Assembly (NCBI GenBank): GCA_020629415.1
Contig: JAHDDL010000012.1
Span: 1-64,000, forward strand
DNA: 64,000 nucleotides
Origin: Maribacter sp.
Lineage (GTDB): Bacteria > Bacteroidota > Bacteroidia > Flavobacteriales > Flavobacteriaceae
Direction: 5' to 3'
The translations under genes were made by a program, and so were the position numbers. Shown here piece by piece: positions 16,914 through 27,097 of the stretch. The notes below the pieces were generated by a model. It did no database searches and was not told where the DNA came from. It saw only the letters and a program-made list of their open reading frames with translations. Position 1 is the first letter of the stretch; each line of letters starts with the position of its first letter.

Positions 16914-18113
16914 TTAACAGCTCATCGCCATTTTTCTATATTTTATTTCCTTTCTCTTTCTAACAATCAAAATAGCAACGGCAATGACCACGCCTGAGAA
17001 TGCCAAAATAGCACCTACTAAACTAGAGTAAATAATTCCGTAGCCAAATGCAATCGGTAATCCGGCCAAGTAAGCACCAGAAGCATTACCCATATTAAAT
17101 GCGCTTTGGTTCATAGAAGAACCCAACATCTCAGAACCTTTAGATGTGTTTATTATAGCCATCTGAATTGGGGTTGCCACGGTAAAGGATATTGCCCCAA
17201 TAATAAATGTAAGTGACATTAATAAATATGGATTGGTTGCTAAAAACATGTTTAAAATAAGAATACCACTCATTACCGATAAACTGACGATTACTGCTTT
17301 CAATGGAGAAAATAACTCTGCCATCTTCGCACCTAAAAAATTACCTACTACCATACCTAAACCGGCCAACATCATAGCATACCCAATAAAATGGTTAGGC
17401 AAACCGGCAACATCGGTAATTAATGGAGCTACATAACTGTACCATGCAAAGAACCCGCCTGTACCAATAGTTGTCAGCGCAATCAATGCCCAAAGCTCTG
17501 TATTTTTCAATCCCTTAGAAACGCTGACTTTCTCTTCTGCCGTTTCAACTTCAATTTTTGGCATCCATAGATAAATGCTTCCTAAAGCCAATAAACCAAC
17601 AAAACCTACTAAGTAGAAAGAAACACTCCAACTAAACTGTTGCCCTAAATAAGTACCAATGGGCACTCCTATTACATTTGCAACCGTAAGACCAGAAAAC
17701 ATTATAGATATTGCTTGAGCCGCTTTCCCTTTTCTAGCCAATTTTGTAGCTACAACGGCACCAATACCAAAAAAAGCACCATGCGGAATACCAGATAAAA
17801 ATCTCATAAACAACAAACTGGTATACCCAGTGGCAAGACCGGACAAGGTATTAAATACTGTAAACCATATCATTAATAAGAACAGCATTTTCTTAGGCGT
17901 AAGTTTAGAACCTAAGCCTGTTAATAATGGAGCACCTACTACAACGCCCAATGCATAAGCTGCAATAAAGTGACCGGCCTGCGGAATTGTTATTCCTAAT
18001 GACCCAGAAACTTCGGTCAAAATTCCCATGATAACAAATTCGGTAAGTCCTATTCCAAAACCACCAATAGCTAAAGCAAATAATGCTTTCTTATTTGATT
18101 TTATAGCATCCAT
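16914..18113 (-). CDS. MFS efflux transporter (DHA1, AraJ/YdhP-like)
   Basis: 399 residues with twelve predicted membrane helices. The N-terminal block GIGLTEFVIMGILTEVSGSLGIT is typical of the DHA1 arabinose-efflux/YdhP group, and the loop after TM2 (GSKLTPKK) and RFLSGIPHGAFFG after TM3 match the family. These are proton-driven exporters of sugars or small drugs; the substrate is not predictable here. It stands alone, with a 254-base gap to the divergent TonB receptor gene. Confidence 0.88.
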   Translation of the reverse strand: MDAIKSNKKALFALAIGGFGIGLTEFVIMGILTEVSGSLGITIPQAGHFIAAYALGVVVGAPLLTGLGSKLTPKKMLFLLMIWFTVFNTLSGLATGYTSLLFMRFLSGIPHGAFFGIGAVVATKLARKGKAAQAISIMFSGLTVANVIGVPIGTYLGQQFSWSVSFYLVGFVGLLALGSIYLWMPKIEVETAEEKVSVSKGLKNTELWALIALTTIGTGGFFAWYSYVAPLITDVAGLPNHFIGYAMMLAGLGMVVGNFLGAKMAELFSPLKAVIVSLSVMSGILILNMFLATNPYLLMSLTFIIGAISFTVATPIQMAIINTSKGSEMLGSSMNQSAFNMGNASGAYLAGLPIAFGYGIIYSSLVGAILAFSGVVIAVAILIVRKRKEIKYRKMAMSC

Positions 18114-18367
18114 AACTTATAAATTTTAAGTTTAACATATATACTATAGGTTCTCAATCAATTTATAAAGGCAAAGTTAAAACCATAATACGGGTTAAAA
18201 CACGCATTAATTACCATATTTATGTAAATAATTAACCTTCTAAAATAGCAACCATTAGCTAATTTGTGCAATTCAGGATAGCAATTCTACAATTGGGAAA
18301 GCCATTTTATTTAAACCTTCGTTTACGATTCATATTTGTGATATCAATCAAAAAAATATAATCAATA

Positions 18368-20521
18368 ATGAAGACGAATTTATTCTTGTTACTTACATTC
18401 TTCTGTTACAATTTATTTGGCCAATCCATAATTTCAGGGAAAATTATTGACCAACAGGGCGTTCCCATAATAGGAGCTAATGTTTATTTGAACGGAACTT
18501 ATGACGGCACTGCAACTACAGATGACGGTACTTTTTCATTTGAAACAACATCTACAGGTATACAGACATTGATCGCATCATTTATTTCCTTTGAAACCTA
18601 TTCAAAAACTGCCGAAATCGGCAATTTTAAGAATATCACCATTAAATTAAAGGATGATGTAAATGCATTGGATGCGGTAACGGTTATTGCCGGAACTTTC
18701 AATGCTGGTGATAATGCCAAGGTAAATGCGCTAAAACCTCTGGATATTGTAACTACGGCAGGTGCACTTGGAGATTTTGTGGGAGCTTTACAAACACTAC
18801 CGGGTACTTCTAATGTTGCAGAAGATGGCAGACTGTTCGTTAGAGGTGGTGGTGCAGAGGAAACTCAAATTTTTGTGGACGGTATGCGTGTTTTTACGCC
18901 CTACTCCCCTTCTGCAAATAATATTCCGGTAAGGGGCAGACTATCGCCTTTTCTATTTAAGGGCATAGCTTTTTCTAGCGGTGGTTACTCAGCAGAATAT
19001 GGACAGGCCTTATCAAGCGTTCTACTTTTAAATAGTATTGACCAACCCCAGGTAGAAAAAACCGAAATTTCAGTTATGACCGTTGGTCTAGGATTAGGTA
19101 ATACTCAAAAATGGAAAAAAAGTTCCCTTAGTTTAAATACATCTTACATTAATTTGGCTCCTTATCAGAAACTGTATCCTGATAATAATGAATGGCACAA
19201 ACCCGTAGAATCTATAGGTGGTGAAGCCGTATACAGGTATAAGTTCAATAATGAAGGATTGTTAAAAGTTTATGGCGCATATAGCTCTGCCGATTTTGAC
19301 TTAACTCAAGAAGACATTAATGTAGCCGATGGGGTTCGTTTTGGATTAAAAAATGAGAATCTATACATAAACACCTCATATCAAGACTTTATGAAAAAAG
19401 ACTGGAGTATACATACCGGTGTTAGTTTTGCCAGGGATCGTTCTGTAATTAAATTAAATGAAGCGAACATTACAGACATAGAAAACTCGGCACATTTAAA
19501 ACTTGTGTTTAAAAAATACTTTTCTAGCCGCTATAAATTAAATTTTGGAGCAGAATATTTTCTGACCAATTTTAAAGAGGACTACCAAGATTCCAGTTTT
19601 GCCAACAAATTTAAGTTCAATAATAATATTTTTAGCAGCTTTATAGAAACAGATGTATTTTTCTCAAAAAAATTTGCCGCCAAGGTGGGACTAAGAGGTG
19701 AACACTCTGAGCTTCTGCAAGAGTTTACCCTATCACCAAGACTATCATTAGCCTATAAGGCTGGTGAAAATTCACAATTCTCATTGGCGTATGGCGAATT
19801 TTTTCAAAACCCCACAAACCAGTACTTAAAATTTAATTCTGATTTTAAAGCTGAGAATACAACGCATTACATTGCCAACTATCAATATTCCAAAAACAAA
19901 CAAATATTTAGAGCAGAAGCGTATTATAAAAATTACGGAAATCTGGTCAAATATGATACTCCGTTTGTATTGCCAACTTCTACTTTTAATAATACCGGAA
20001 GTGGTTTTGCAAAAGGATTGGATATATTCTGGAGAGATAATAAATCAATTAAAAATACAGAGTACTGGATGTCTTACTCTTACTTAGATACGGAAAGGGA
20101 TTACCAGAATTACCCAACATCTGCAACACCTGACTTTGCATCTAAACACAATGCATCTTTGGTTGTGAAGCGATGGATAGAAGATTGGAAAAGTCAATTA
20201 GGCCTGAGCTACAACTATGCATCCGGTAGAACTTATACAGATCCAAATAAAGGAGGTTTTTTAACCGAACAAGCTAAAAGTTTCAATTCGTTAAATGTAA
20301 ACTATGCCTACTTGATCAGCCCACAGAAAATCTTATATCTGTCTGTAAGTAACGTATTAGGAACCAAAAATGTAAACGGGTACCAATACGCCGATCAACC
20401 AAATATGGATGGCGTGTTCAACAGAAGAACAATTACACCAGCGGCAGACCGCTTCTTTTTTATAGGTTTCTTTTGGACGATCAGTGACAACAAAAACGAC
20501 AATCAACTTGATAAGCTCTAG
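18368..20521 (+). CDS. TonB-dependent outer-membrane receptor with carboxypeptidase-like domain
   Basis: 717 residues. Signal peptide ends near residue 18 (LFGQ). Residues about 20-95 are a carboxypeptidase-D regulatory-like beta sandwich (ISGKIIDQQGVPIIGANVYL). A plug domain follows (GDFVGALQTLPGTSNVAEDGRLFVRGG, then ETQIFVDGMRV), then a 22-strand-type barrel with many aromatic strand ends and a final strand FFIGFFWTI. Shorter than SusC proteins and without a SusD neighbour, so more likely for a metal chelate, vitamin or peptide than a glycan. The TPR-like gene 109 bases downstream is probably in the same operon. Confidence 0.92.
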   Translation: MKTNLFLLLTFFCYNLFGQSIISGKIIDQQGVPIIGANVYLNGTYDGTATTDDGTFSFETTSTGIQTLIASFISFETYSKTAEIGNFKNITIKLKDDVNALDAVTVIAGTFNAGDNAKVNALKPLDIVTTAGALGDFVGALQTLPGTSNVAEDGRLFVRGGGAEETQIFVDGMRVFTPYSPSANNIPVRGRLSPFLFKGIAFSSGGYSAEYGQALSSVLLLNSIDQPQVEKTEISVMTVGLGLGNTQKWKKSSLSLNTSYINLAPYQKLYPDNNEWHKPVESIGGEAVYRYKFNNEGLLKVYGAYSSADFDLTQEDINVADGVRFGLKNENLYINTSYQDFMKKDWSIHTGVSFARDRSVIKLNEANITDIENSAHLKLVFKKYFSSRYKLNFGAEYFLTNFKEDYQDSSFANKFKFNNNIFSSFIETDVFFSKKFAAKVGLRGEHSELLQEFTLSPRLSLAYKAGENSQFSLAYGEFFQNPTNQYLKFNSDFKAENTTHYIANYQYSKNKQIFRAEAYYKNYGNLVKYDTPFVLPTSTFNNTGSGFAKGLDIFWRDNKSIKNTEYWMSYSYLDTERDYQNYPTSATPDFASKHNASLVVKRWIEDWKSQLGLSYNYASGRTYTDPNKGGFLTEQAKSFNSLNVNYAYLISPQKILYLSVSNVLGTKNVNGYQYADQPNMDGVFNRRTITPAADRFFFIGFFWTISDNKNDNQLDKL

Positions 20522-20630
20522 AAATAACAATTCACTACAAAGAACTAACAACTCGGTCATCTATTTTATTTAAACCAGGAGATTAAAAAGATATTTGAGC
20601 AACAATAATTAACGTATAAATCTATATACC

Positions 20631-21269
20631 ATGAAATCAGTAGTATTAATTGCCACATTAATTTTCACTCTTAGCTTAACCGCACAAACTCCTTACGAGA
20701 AAGGAATGAACAAAGCCTTTACATTATGGGAGCAACAAAAAAACACGGAGGCCGCTCAGCTATTTGAAAGAATAGCATCTGTAGAAAAAGATAATTGGCT
20801 ACCCTCTTATTATGTAGGACTAATTGAAATAATAAGCTGTTTTGGTCTAAAAGATGAAACATTATTGAACACTAAATTAACAAGGGCAAAAGAATTTTTG
20901 GATAGCGCATCGGCTATATCAAAAGACAACCCGGAAATTATGATTTCATATGCCCTTTTAAATACTGCATATATTGCTTTTGATTGTGCAAAATATGGCA
21001 TGACCTTATCAGGTGAAAATGTGGCTATCTACCAAAAAGCACAAGCTATAGCACCTAATAACCCTAGAGTATTATTAGGTAAGACCGAATGGGATATGGG
21101 AACGGCCAAATTCTTTGGTAAATCTACAGCCCCCTACTGTGAAGATATTGAACGCGCAATAGATTTATTTGAAGCAGAAGAACAGACAATACCGTACTAC
21201 CCGTATTCAGGTGTAGAAAGAGCAAAAGAAATTAGCAACAATTGCAAAAAAGAAACCTCCCCTAAATAA
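20631..21269 (+). CDS. Secreted TPR-like protein paired with the TonB receptor
   Basis: 212 residues. Signal peptide MKSVVLIATLIFTLSLTAQ. The mature part is helical with TPR-like repeats: an A/B pair near residues 25-50 (KAFTLWEQQKNTEAAQLFERIASVEKDN) and another near 125-150 (YQKAQAIAPNNPRVLLGKTEWDMG). Two Cys late in the chain (PYCEDIE, NNCKKE) could form a disulfide. Position directly after a TonB receptor and before a shared terminator suggests a periplasmic partner of that receptor, but this is inference from context only. Confidence 0.72.
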   Translation: MKSVVLIATLIFTLSLTAQTPYEKGMNKAFTLWEQQKNTEAAQLFERIASVEKDNWLPSYYVGLIEIISCFGLKDETLLNTKLTRAKEFLDSASAISKDNPEIMISYALLNTAYIAFDCAKYGMTLSGENVAIYQKAQAIAPNNPRVLLGKTEWDMGTAKFFGKSTAPYCEDIERAIDLFEAEEQTIPYYPYSGVERAKEISNNCKKETSPK

Positions 21270-21285
21270 AAGGAGAGGTTTTTTT
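21253..21285. terminator. Terminator between converging genes
   Basis: AACCTCCCCT and AGGAGAGGTT form a 10-base stem with one mismatch, followed by a T-run; an A-run on the other side lets it also serve the converging dehydrogenase gene (stop at 21306). It overlaps the last codons of the TPR-like gene. Confidence 0.78.
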
Positions 21286-21305
21286 AAGGTCTAAATAATA
21301 GACTA

Positions 21306-22892
21306 TTACAATATATAGTCTGTGCTTACAAAATTAGAAAGTTTAGCTTCTAATAGATTTTCAATAATTTCAGTATTCAATTCATTGTCTTTAAAAGCAA
21401 CGAAAGTTCTTATTGAAAACGAGCGTAAGGCATCATGTACACTTAAGGTTGCTTGGGCAGAGTCTTTTCTTCCGGTAAACGGATAAACATCTGGTCCCCT
21501 TTGACAAGAACTGTTCAAATTAACACGACAGACCAAATTCACCAAAGTGTCTATTAACGGAGAAAGTGCATATACATCTTTACCGAACAAACTTACTTGT
21601 TGACCATAATTGCTTTCAGCCATATCATCCAAAGGCTCTTCAATATCAGAAAATGGTACAATAGGTATTATAGGACCAAATTGCTCTTCTTGATACACGC
21701 GCATTTCTTTGGTCACAGGATATAGCACTGCTGGCCAAATGTAATTATCAAAATGTTGACCGCCTTTTTTATTAATGATCTTAGCACCTTTAGAAACCGC
21801 ATCGTCAATTAAACCTTGAATATACGCCGCCTTATCGGGTTCTGGCAACGGAGTTAATTTAACCCCTTCTTCCCAAGGGTTTCCAAATTTCAACTCATCT
21901 ACTTTCTTTGCAAAATTCTTATTGAACTCGGCACTAATTTCTTGGTGAACATACACCACTTTTAATGCGGTGCAACGTTGACCGTTAAACGACAACGTAC
22001 CTGCCAAGCATTCGTTAATGGTCAAATCTAAATCGGCATCCGGTAATATTATTGCAGGGTTTTTAGCCTCTAAACCTAAGACTAAACGCAATCTATTGCT
22101 TTTAGGATGCTGGTCCTGTAAAGCATTGGCAGATTTACTATTACCTATTAAGGCAAGTACATCTACTTTGCCTGTTTGCATAATAGGCGCAGCAACCGTT
22201 CTACCACGACCGAACAATACATTTACTACACCTTTAGGAAAGCTTGTTTGAAAAGCCTCTAAAAGTGGTGTTATCAACAGAACACCGTGTTTAGCAGGTT
22301 TGAAAATGGTGGTATTCCCCATTATAATTGCAGGGATCAGTAATGCAAATGTTTCGTTCAGCGGATAGTTGTATGGTCCCAAACATAAAACAACCCCTAA
22401 AGGTCCTCTTTTAATATGTGCGTATACACCATCGTGCTTTGTAAATTTGGCAGCATCACGATCCAATTGCTTATAATCTTCAATAGTATCTTCAATATAC
22501 TCTACCGTTCTATCAAACTCCTTTTGGGAATCTGGTAACGACTTACCAATTTCCCACATTAAAAGTTTCACTACCTCTTCTCTTTTCGTTTTCATCTTTG
22601 AAACGAAAACTTCCATACATTCAATACGATCTTTTACGTGCATGGTAGGCCAAACACCTTGACCTTTGTCATACGCTTGCAGAGCACCGTCTAGGGCATC
22701 TAAAGCTTCAGCTTCCTGTAAATCTGGAATACTGCCCAATAATGTTGGCTTGTATTCTTTAGTTGAAGAAATTGTAGAATACACATTTGTAGTGTCTCCT
22801 TTCCATTCTTTTAGTTCTCCGTTGACCAAATACTGTTTTTGGTCTATAGTTGATGTAATTTGATATTCTTCTGGAATTTTAATATCGCTCAT
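21306..22892 (-). CDS. gapN: NADP-dependent glyceraldehyde-3-phosphate dehydrogenase-like aldehyde dehydrogenase
   Basis: 528 residues. ALDH superfamily: cofactor block [10 protein letters not shown] and KPAKHG, catalytic Glu in GLEAKNPAI, and catalytic Cys307 in [10 protein letters not shown]. The PYNYP and GQRCTALK segments are those of non-phosphorylating GapN, which oxidises glyceraldehyde 3-phosphate directly to 3-phosphoglycerate while reducing NADP. It would supply NADPH without making ATP. The N terminus (about 30 residues) is longer than in streptococcal GapN. Other ALDH activities cannot be excluded. Single gene, 91 bases from the ilvA stop. Confidence 0.85.
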   Translation of the reverse strand: MSDIKIPEEYQITSTIDQKQYLVNGELKEWKGDTTNVYSTISSTKEYKPTLLGSIPDLQEAEALDALDGALQAYDKGQGVWPTMHVKDRIECMEVFVSKMKTKREEVVKLLMWEIGKSLPDSQKEFDRTVEYIEDTIEDYKQLDRDAAKFTKHDGVYAHIKRGPLGVVLCLGPYNYPLNETFALLIPAIIMGNTTIFKPAKHGVLLITPLLEAFQTSFPKGVVNVLFGRGRTVAAPIMQTGKVDVLALIGNSKSANALQDQHPKSNRLRLVLGLEAKNPAIILPDADLDLTINECLAGTLSFNGQRCTALKVVYVHQEISAEFNKNFAKKVDELKFGNPWEEGVKLTPLPEPDKAAYIQGLIDDAVSKGAKIINKKGGQHFDNYIWPAVLYPVTKEMRVYQEEQFGPIIPIVPFSDIEEPLDDMAESNYGQQVSLFGKDVYALSPLIDTLVNLVCRVNLNSSCQRGPDVYPFTGRKDSAQATLSVHDALRSFSIRTFVAFKDNELNTEIIENLLEAKLSNFVSTDYIL

Positions 22893-22983
22893 TTCATTTT
22901 CTATTTTGCACTATGATTGATAATTGTAGTACAGATTGATTTCTATAAAAGAAAGAAATTGAATCTGATAAACTAAAAGTAGT

Positions 22984-24249
22984 TTAAACCAAATACTCAA
23001 ACAAATCTGGTTTATCATTTATATAATCGCCATAGAAATTGTTATTTTTCATACGCTCGATCAATGGTTGTAAATCATCTGGGTGCTTTAATTCTATACC
23101 TACAACTGCCGGTGCATTCTCCCTACTTGATTTTTTGGAATACTCAAAATGGGTAATGTCATCATTAGGTCCTAAAATGTCTACCACAAACTCTTTTAAG
23201 GCCCCTGGGCGTTGAGGAAAGCGAATTATGAAGTAATGCTTTAATTTGGCATATAATAAAGCTCGTTCTTTTATCTCAGCTGTTCTAGTTATGTCATTAT
23301 TACTTCCACCAACAACACAGACCACATTTTTGCCAACGATTTCCGCTTTATAATCATCTAATGCAGCTATTGATAATGCGCCCGCAGGTTCTACCACTAT
23401 GGCATCTCTATTATAAAGATCTAAAATAGTCTGGCATGCTTTCCCTTCATCTACGGTAATCATATTATCCAAGTAGTAGTTACAGATCGAATAAGTGAAA
23501 CTACCAACTTTCTTAACCGCCGCCCCGTCTATGAATTTATCAATATGATCAAGGGAAATTACTTCACCAGATTCAATAGCTGTTTTCATGGAAGGAGCAC
23601 CTTTAGGTTCTACCCCTATTATCTTGGTACTAGGCGAAAGCTGGCTAAAAACACTTATGAGTCCAGATGCCAGACCACCACCGCCTATACAGACAAAAAG
23701 ATAATCTATAGGTTCTTTTGCCTGTTCAATTAACTCTAGACCAACCGTAGCTTGGCCTTCAATAATTTTAGGGTCGTCAAATGGATGTACAAATATTTTA
23801 CCAGTTTGGTCACCATGTATTTTAGCTGCAAATGATGAATCGTCAAACGTATCGCCTTCCAAAACCACTTCTACCCATTTGCCACCAAAAAGCTTGGTTT
23901 GTTCCACTTTCTGTTTTGGTGTAACCGATGGCATATAAATAGTACCCTTGATCTTTAAATGACAGCAAGCAAAAGCAACACCTTGGGCATGATTACCGGC
24001 ACTTGCGCATATAACTCCTTTAATTCTTTCGGCTTCTGTTAAAGAACTTATTTTATTGAATGCCCCTCTTATCTTGTAGGAACGCACCCTTTGCAAATCT
24101 TCTCGTTTTAATCTTACGTGACAGTTAAACTCTTTTGAAAGTCTAATACTTTCAGTTAACGGTGTAACTTCTGAAATTTCAGAAATAGTCTGTGCTGCCT
24201 GCAAAACATCATCTAATACCGGAAAATATGCTGGCTTGGTCCCTTTCAT
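22984..24249 (-). CDS. ilvA: Threonine ammonia-lyase (threonine deaminase)
   Basis: 421 residues. PLP lysine in SYKIRGAF at about residue 55, the Gly-rich phosphate loop GGGGLASG near residue 190, and a C-terminal single ACT-like regulatory domain (FIIRFPQRPGALKEFVVD). Length is that of the short biosynthetic form with one regulatory unit, not the two-unit E. coli type. It makes 2-oxobutyrate for isoleucine. It is the last gene of the ilv cluster, and the 153-base gap before it holds a nested inverted-repeat element. Confidence 0.95.
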   Translation of the reverse strand: MKGTKPAYFPVLDDVLQAAQTISEISEVTPLTESIRLSKEFNCHVRLKREDLQRVRSYKIRGAFNKISSLTEAERIKGVICASAGNHAQGVAFACCHLKIKGTIYMPSVTPKQKVEQTKLFGGKWVEVVLEGDTFDDSSFAAKIHGDQTGKIFVHPFDDPKIIEGQATVGLELIEQAKEPIDYLFVCIGGGGLASGLISVFSQLSPSTKIIGVEPKGAPSMKTAIESGEVISLDHIDKFIDGAAVKKVGSFTYSICNYYLDNMITVDEGKACQTILDLYNRDAIVVEPAGALSIAALDDYKAEIVGKNVVCVVGGSNNDITRTAEIKERALLYAKLKHYFIIRFPQRPGALKEFVVDILGPNDDITHFEYSKKSSRENAPAVVGIELKHPDDLQPLIERMKNNNFYGDYINDKPDLFEYLV

Positions 24250-24290
24250 GTTATTTGTTTGTTACTATTGTTTTAGAGCTGAAATAAAAA

Positions 24291-24379
24291 CTAAATTGTC
24301 CGCTTAAGGGCAGTTCCTTTAAAATTGCTCTACCAAAAAGGGTTACAATTTTTAAGAATACACTCAACCGGACAATTAG
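24291..24379. repeat. Nested inverted-repeat element between ilvC and ilvA
   Basis: The outer arms (24291-24302 and 24369-24379) are complementary over 11 bases with one bulged A. The inner arms AAAATTG (24321-24327) and CAATTTT (24346-24352) pair perfectly. The 89-base unit has the look of a tiny palindromic insertion or a structured intercistronic leader for ilvA. Confidence 0.5.
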
Positions 24380-24402
24380 TATATCTATGAATTTTTTTAA
24401 GT

Positions 24403-25878
24403 CTATACGATAGGCTTCATAGCTGTCATTGACTCACGTAAACGTGTACCAACAATCTCTACCGGATGCGTACGCAATGCTTTGTTAATAGCGATCAACT
24501 GGGCATTATCAACGTCATTGTCAATATCGCCAGAAAAATTTGTACCAATAACATCAGTGTCAATATTCTTCATAAAGTCAGTTAACAACGGCTTACATGC
24601 GTGATCGAACAAGTAGCAACCATATTCTGCAGTATCTGAAATAACACGGTTCATCTCGAACAATTTCTTACGTGCAATAGTATTTGCAATTAATGGCGTT
24701 TCATGTAAAGACTCATAGTATGCAGACTCGGCAATAATACCAGATTCTGTCATAGCCTCAAAAGCAAGTTCTACACCTGCTCTTACCATAGCAACCATTA
24801 ATACGCCGTTATCATAAAATTCTTGCTCCGTAATCTCTTGGCTACCAGCAGGCGTTTTCTCGAAAGCAGTTTCACCCGTTGCAGCTCTCCACGTTAACAA
24901 GTTCTTATCATCATTTGCCCAATCTTCCATCATAGTTTTTGAGAAATGACCGGTCATAATATCATCCATATGCTTTTGGAACAACGGACGCATAATATCT
25001 TTTAATTCTTCAGATAGTTCAAACGCCTTTACTTTGGCAGGATTTGAAAGACGGTCCATCATATGGGTAATACCACCATACTTCATACCCTCTGTTATAG
25101 TTTCCCAACCGTATTGTATCAATTTAGAAGCATAACCGGCATCAATACCTTTCTCAACCATTTTATCAAAACAAAGTATAGAACCAGTTTGTAGCAGACC
25201 ACAAAGAATAGTTTGCTCACCCATTAAATCTGATTTTACCTCAGCAACAAAAGAAGACTCCAGAACACCGGCTCTATGTCCCCCAGTACCCGCGGCATAT
25301 GCTTTAGCCTGCGCTAAACCTTTGCCTTCCGGATCATTTTCCGGGTGAACAGCAATTAATGTAGGTACACCGAAACCTCTTTTATATTCTTCTCTAACTT
25401 CAGAACCAGGACTCTTTGGTGCAACCATGATAACGGTTAAATCTTTACGTACCTGAGTACCTTCTTCCACAATATTAAAACCATGAGAATAAGAAAGGGT
25501 AGCCCCTTTTTTCATTAATGGCATTACCGCACCAACTACAGCGGTATGCTGTTTGTCCGGTGTAAGGTTGATTACAACATCGGCAGTAGGTATCAATTCT
25601 TCATACGTACCCACGTTAAAACCGTTCTCCGTTGCATTAACAAAAGATTGTCTTTTTTCTTTTATAGCAGCATCACGCAACGTGTAAGAAATATCCAAAC
25701 CGGAATCTCTCATGTTCAAACCTTGGTTTAAACCTTGTGCACCACAACCTACGATTACAATTTTTTTGCCTTTTAAAGCATTTACACCATCTGCAAACTC
25801 AGACGAATCCATGAAGCGGCATTTTCCAAGTTGCGTTAACTTATCCCTTAATGATAGTGTATTAAAATAATTGGCCAT
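24403..25878 (-). CDS. ilvC: Ketol-acid reductoisomerase, long (class II) form
   Basis: 491 residues, the length of the E. coli-type enzyme with a duplicated C-terminal knotted domain. The NADPH-binding loop [17 protein letters not shown] lies near residues 45-61, and metal/substrate Asp and Glu residues are in the [17 protein letters not shown] segment. It converts acetolactate or acetohydroxybutyrate to the dihydroxy acids. Lies 39 bases after ilvN on the same strand. Confidence 0.97.
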   Translation of the reverse strand: MANYFNTLSLRDKLTQLGKCRFMDSSEFADGVNALKGKKIVIVGCGAQGLNQGLNMRDSGLDISYTLRDAAIKEKRQSFVNATENGFNVGTYEELIPTADVVINLTPDKQHTAVVGAVMPLMKKGATLSYSHGFNIVEEGTQVRKDLTVIMVAPKSPGSEVREEYKRGFGVPTLIAVHPENDPEGKGLAQAKAYAAGTGGHRAGVLESSFVAEVKSDLMGEQTILCGLLQTGSILCFDKMVEKGIDAGYASKLIQYGWETITEGMKYGGITHMMDRLSNPAKVKAFELSEELKDIMRPLFQKHMDDIMTGHFSKTMMEDWANDDKNLLTWRAATGETAFEKTPAGSQEITEQEFYDNGVLMVAMVRAGVELAFEAMTESGIIAESAYYESLHETPLIANTIARKKLFEMNRVISDTAEYGCYLFDHACKPLLTDFMKNIDTDVIGTNFSGDIDNDVDNAQLIAINKALRTHPVEIVGTRLRESMTAMKPIV

Positions 25879-25917
25879 TTTGTATTTACTTTATTTGATT
25901 ATTGTTTTATTCTTTAT

Positions 25918-26436
25918 TTAAAATTCTTTTAATATTGAAGAAATTTTCATTTCATCCTTAGTAACGGAAATACGACCAGAGCGTACAAACTGCATAATTC
26001 CATAAGGCTTTAATTGATCGTGCATTTCATCAATTTCACTTCTTCTACCACTTTTTGCAATAACAAAGAAATCTCTTGATACTGTTACGATCTGAGCATT
26101 ATTATCCTTAATAATGTTCTGAATTTGACGCTCGTCGAACAAAAGCCCCGATGCTATTTTGAACAAAGCCGATTCTTGATAAATGGTTTCATCATCAGTA
26201 TGGTAATATGCTTTTATTACCTCTATTTGTTTCTCTATTTGACCGACGATATTGTGTACCCATTTTTCAGTTGTATGAGCTACGATCGTAAATTTAGATA
26301 CATCGTCAATCTCTGACTTAGAGACGTTTAAACTTTCTATATTGATATGTCTCTTTAAAAATATACCTGATATTCTGTTCAGTAATCCAACGTTATTTTC
26401 TGAATATACCGATATTGTAAACCATTTATTTTCCAT
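25918..26436 (-). CDS. ilvN: Acetolactate synthase regulatory (small) subunit
   Basis: 172 residues. The N-terminal ACT domain (FTISVYSENNVGLLNRISGIFLKRHINIESL) binds valine in characterised homologues, and the C-terminal half forms the second conserved domain (ITVSRDFFVIAKSGRRSEIDEM). It activates and gives feedback control to the IlvB catalytic subunit. Separated from ilvB by a methyltransferase gene, which is unusual. Confidence 0.95.
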   Translation of the reverse strand: MENKWFTISVYSENNVGLLNRISGIFLKRHINIESLNVSKSEIDDVSKFTIVAHTTEKWVHNIVGQIEKQIEVIKAYYHTDDETIYQESALFKIASGLLFDERQIQNIIKDNNAQIVTVSRDFFVIAKSGRRSEIDEMHDQLKPYGIMQFVRSGRISVTKDEMKISSILKEF

Positions 26437-26499
26437 AAGCTTTAATTACCTATTCCTTTTTACAAAAGGACTTTATGGTGTCATTATAATTAATCTTTA

Positions 26500-27078
26500 C
26501 TATTTCTTTACGGCCATTATTAAGCCAGTAGACCAATTCATCTTGGTCAATTGCAAGTCTTCTCGCTGTTCCAAATACGCGGTCAATTCAATTACATTAT
26601 CTTCATGACCCTCTGGCCAATTGGGCTGTTTGGTCATATCATCTATAATGTAGAACCCGCCCACGTTCAACAAATCTAAAACCTCATCTATTTCACTATA
26701 CTTTCCTGGCCATGCATCGGCAAAGATCAAATCGAATTTGGCACCTGTATACTCCGTAATCCAATCAGACCCATCTTTACATATTACCTTGACCCTAGTG
26801 TCTTCACCAAAGTAATTAGATGCAATTGAAATCAACTCTGGATCATTATCCACTGAAATCAATTGTGAATCATCATCCATACCCTCTATCATCCAAGAAA
26901 GACTAAGACCGATACCGGTTCCTAATTCCAAAAATCTACCTTTTGGTTTAGAAGCAATGAGCGTTTTTAAAAAACTACCTACATACAGGTCCGAAGGCAT
27001 CGTAAACCCGATTTCTTCTGATTTACGGGTAATTTCCGAATGTATTTTTGGAATATCCTGTATGTTAGTATCGTTCAT
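26500..27078 (-). CDS. Class I SAM-dependent O-methyltransferase inside the ilv operon
   Basis: 192 residues. Motif I is FLELGTGIGLSLSW (about residues 50-63), followed by a Gln/Ser-Val-Asp motif (LISVDNDPE) and the post-motif FDLIFADAWPGKYSE, as in COMT/CCoAMT-like methyltransferases. There is no signal peptide. It sits between ilvB and ilvN with 20- and 63-base gaps, so it is surely co-transcribed, but no step of branched-chain synthesis needs a methyl transfer. Substrate unknown. Confidence 0.85.
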   Translation of the reverse strand: MNDTNIQDIPKIHSEITRKSEEIGFTMPSDLYVGSFLKTLIASKPKGRFLELGTGIGLSLSWMIEGMDDDSQLISVDNDPELISIASNYFGEDTRVKVICKDGSDWITEYTGAKFDLIFADAWPGKYSEIDEVLDLLNVGGFYIIDDMTKQPNWPEGHEDNVIELTAYLEQREDLQLTKMNWSTGLIMAVKK

Positions 27079-27097
27079 AACTGTACCGACGTCGACG

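Noticed and set aside
18300..18367. Promoter box CATATTTG before the TonB receptor
   Set aside because: One mismatch in the essential TA of the -7 consensus and no -33 box; too weak to list.
24291..24379. T-box or other amino-acid riboswitch before ilvA
   Set aside because: No T-box core sequence or terminator/antiterminator pair is visible; only simple nested inverted repeats.
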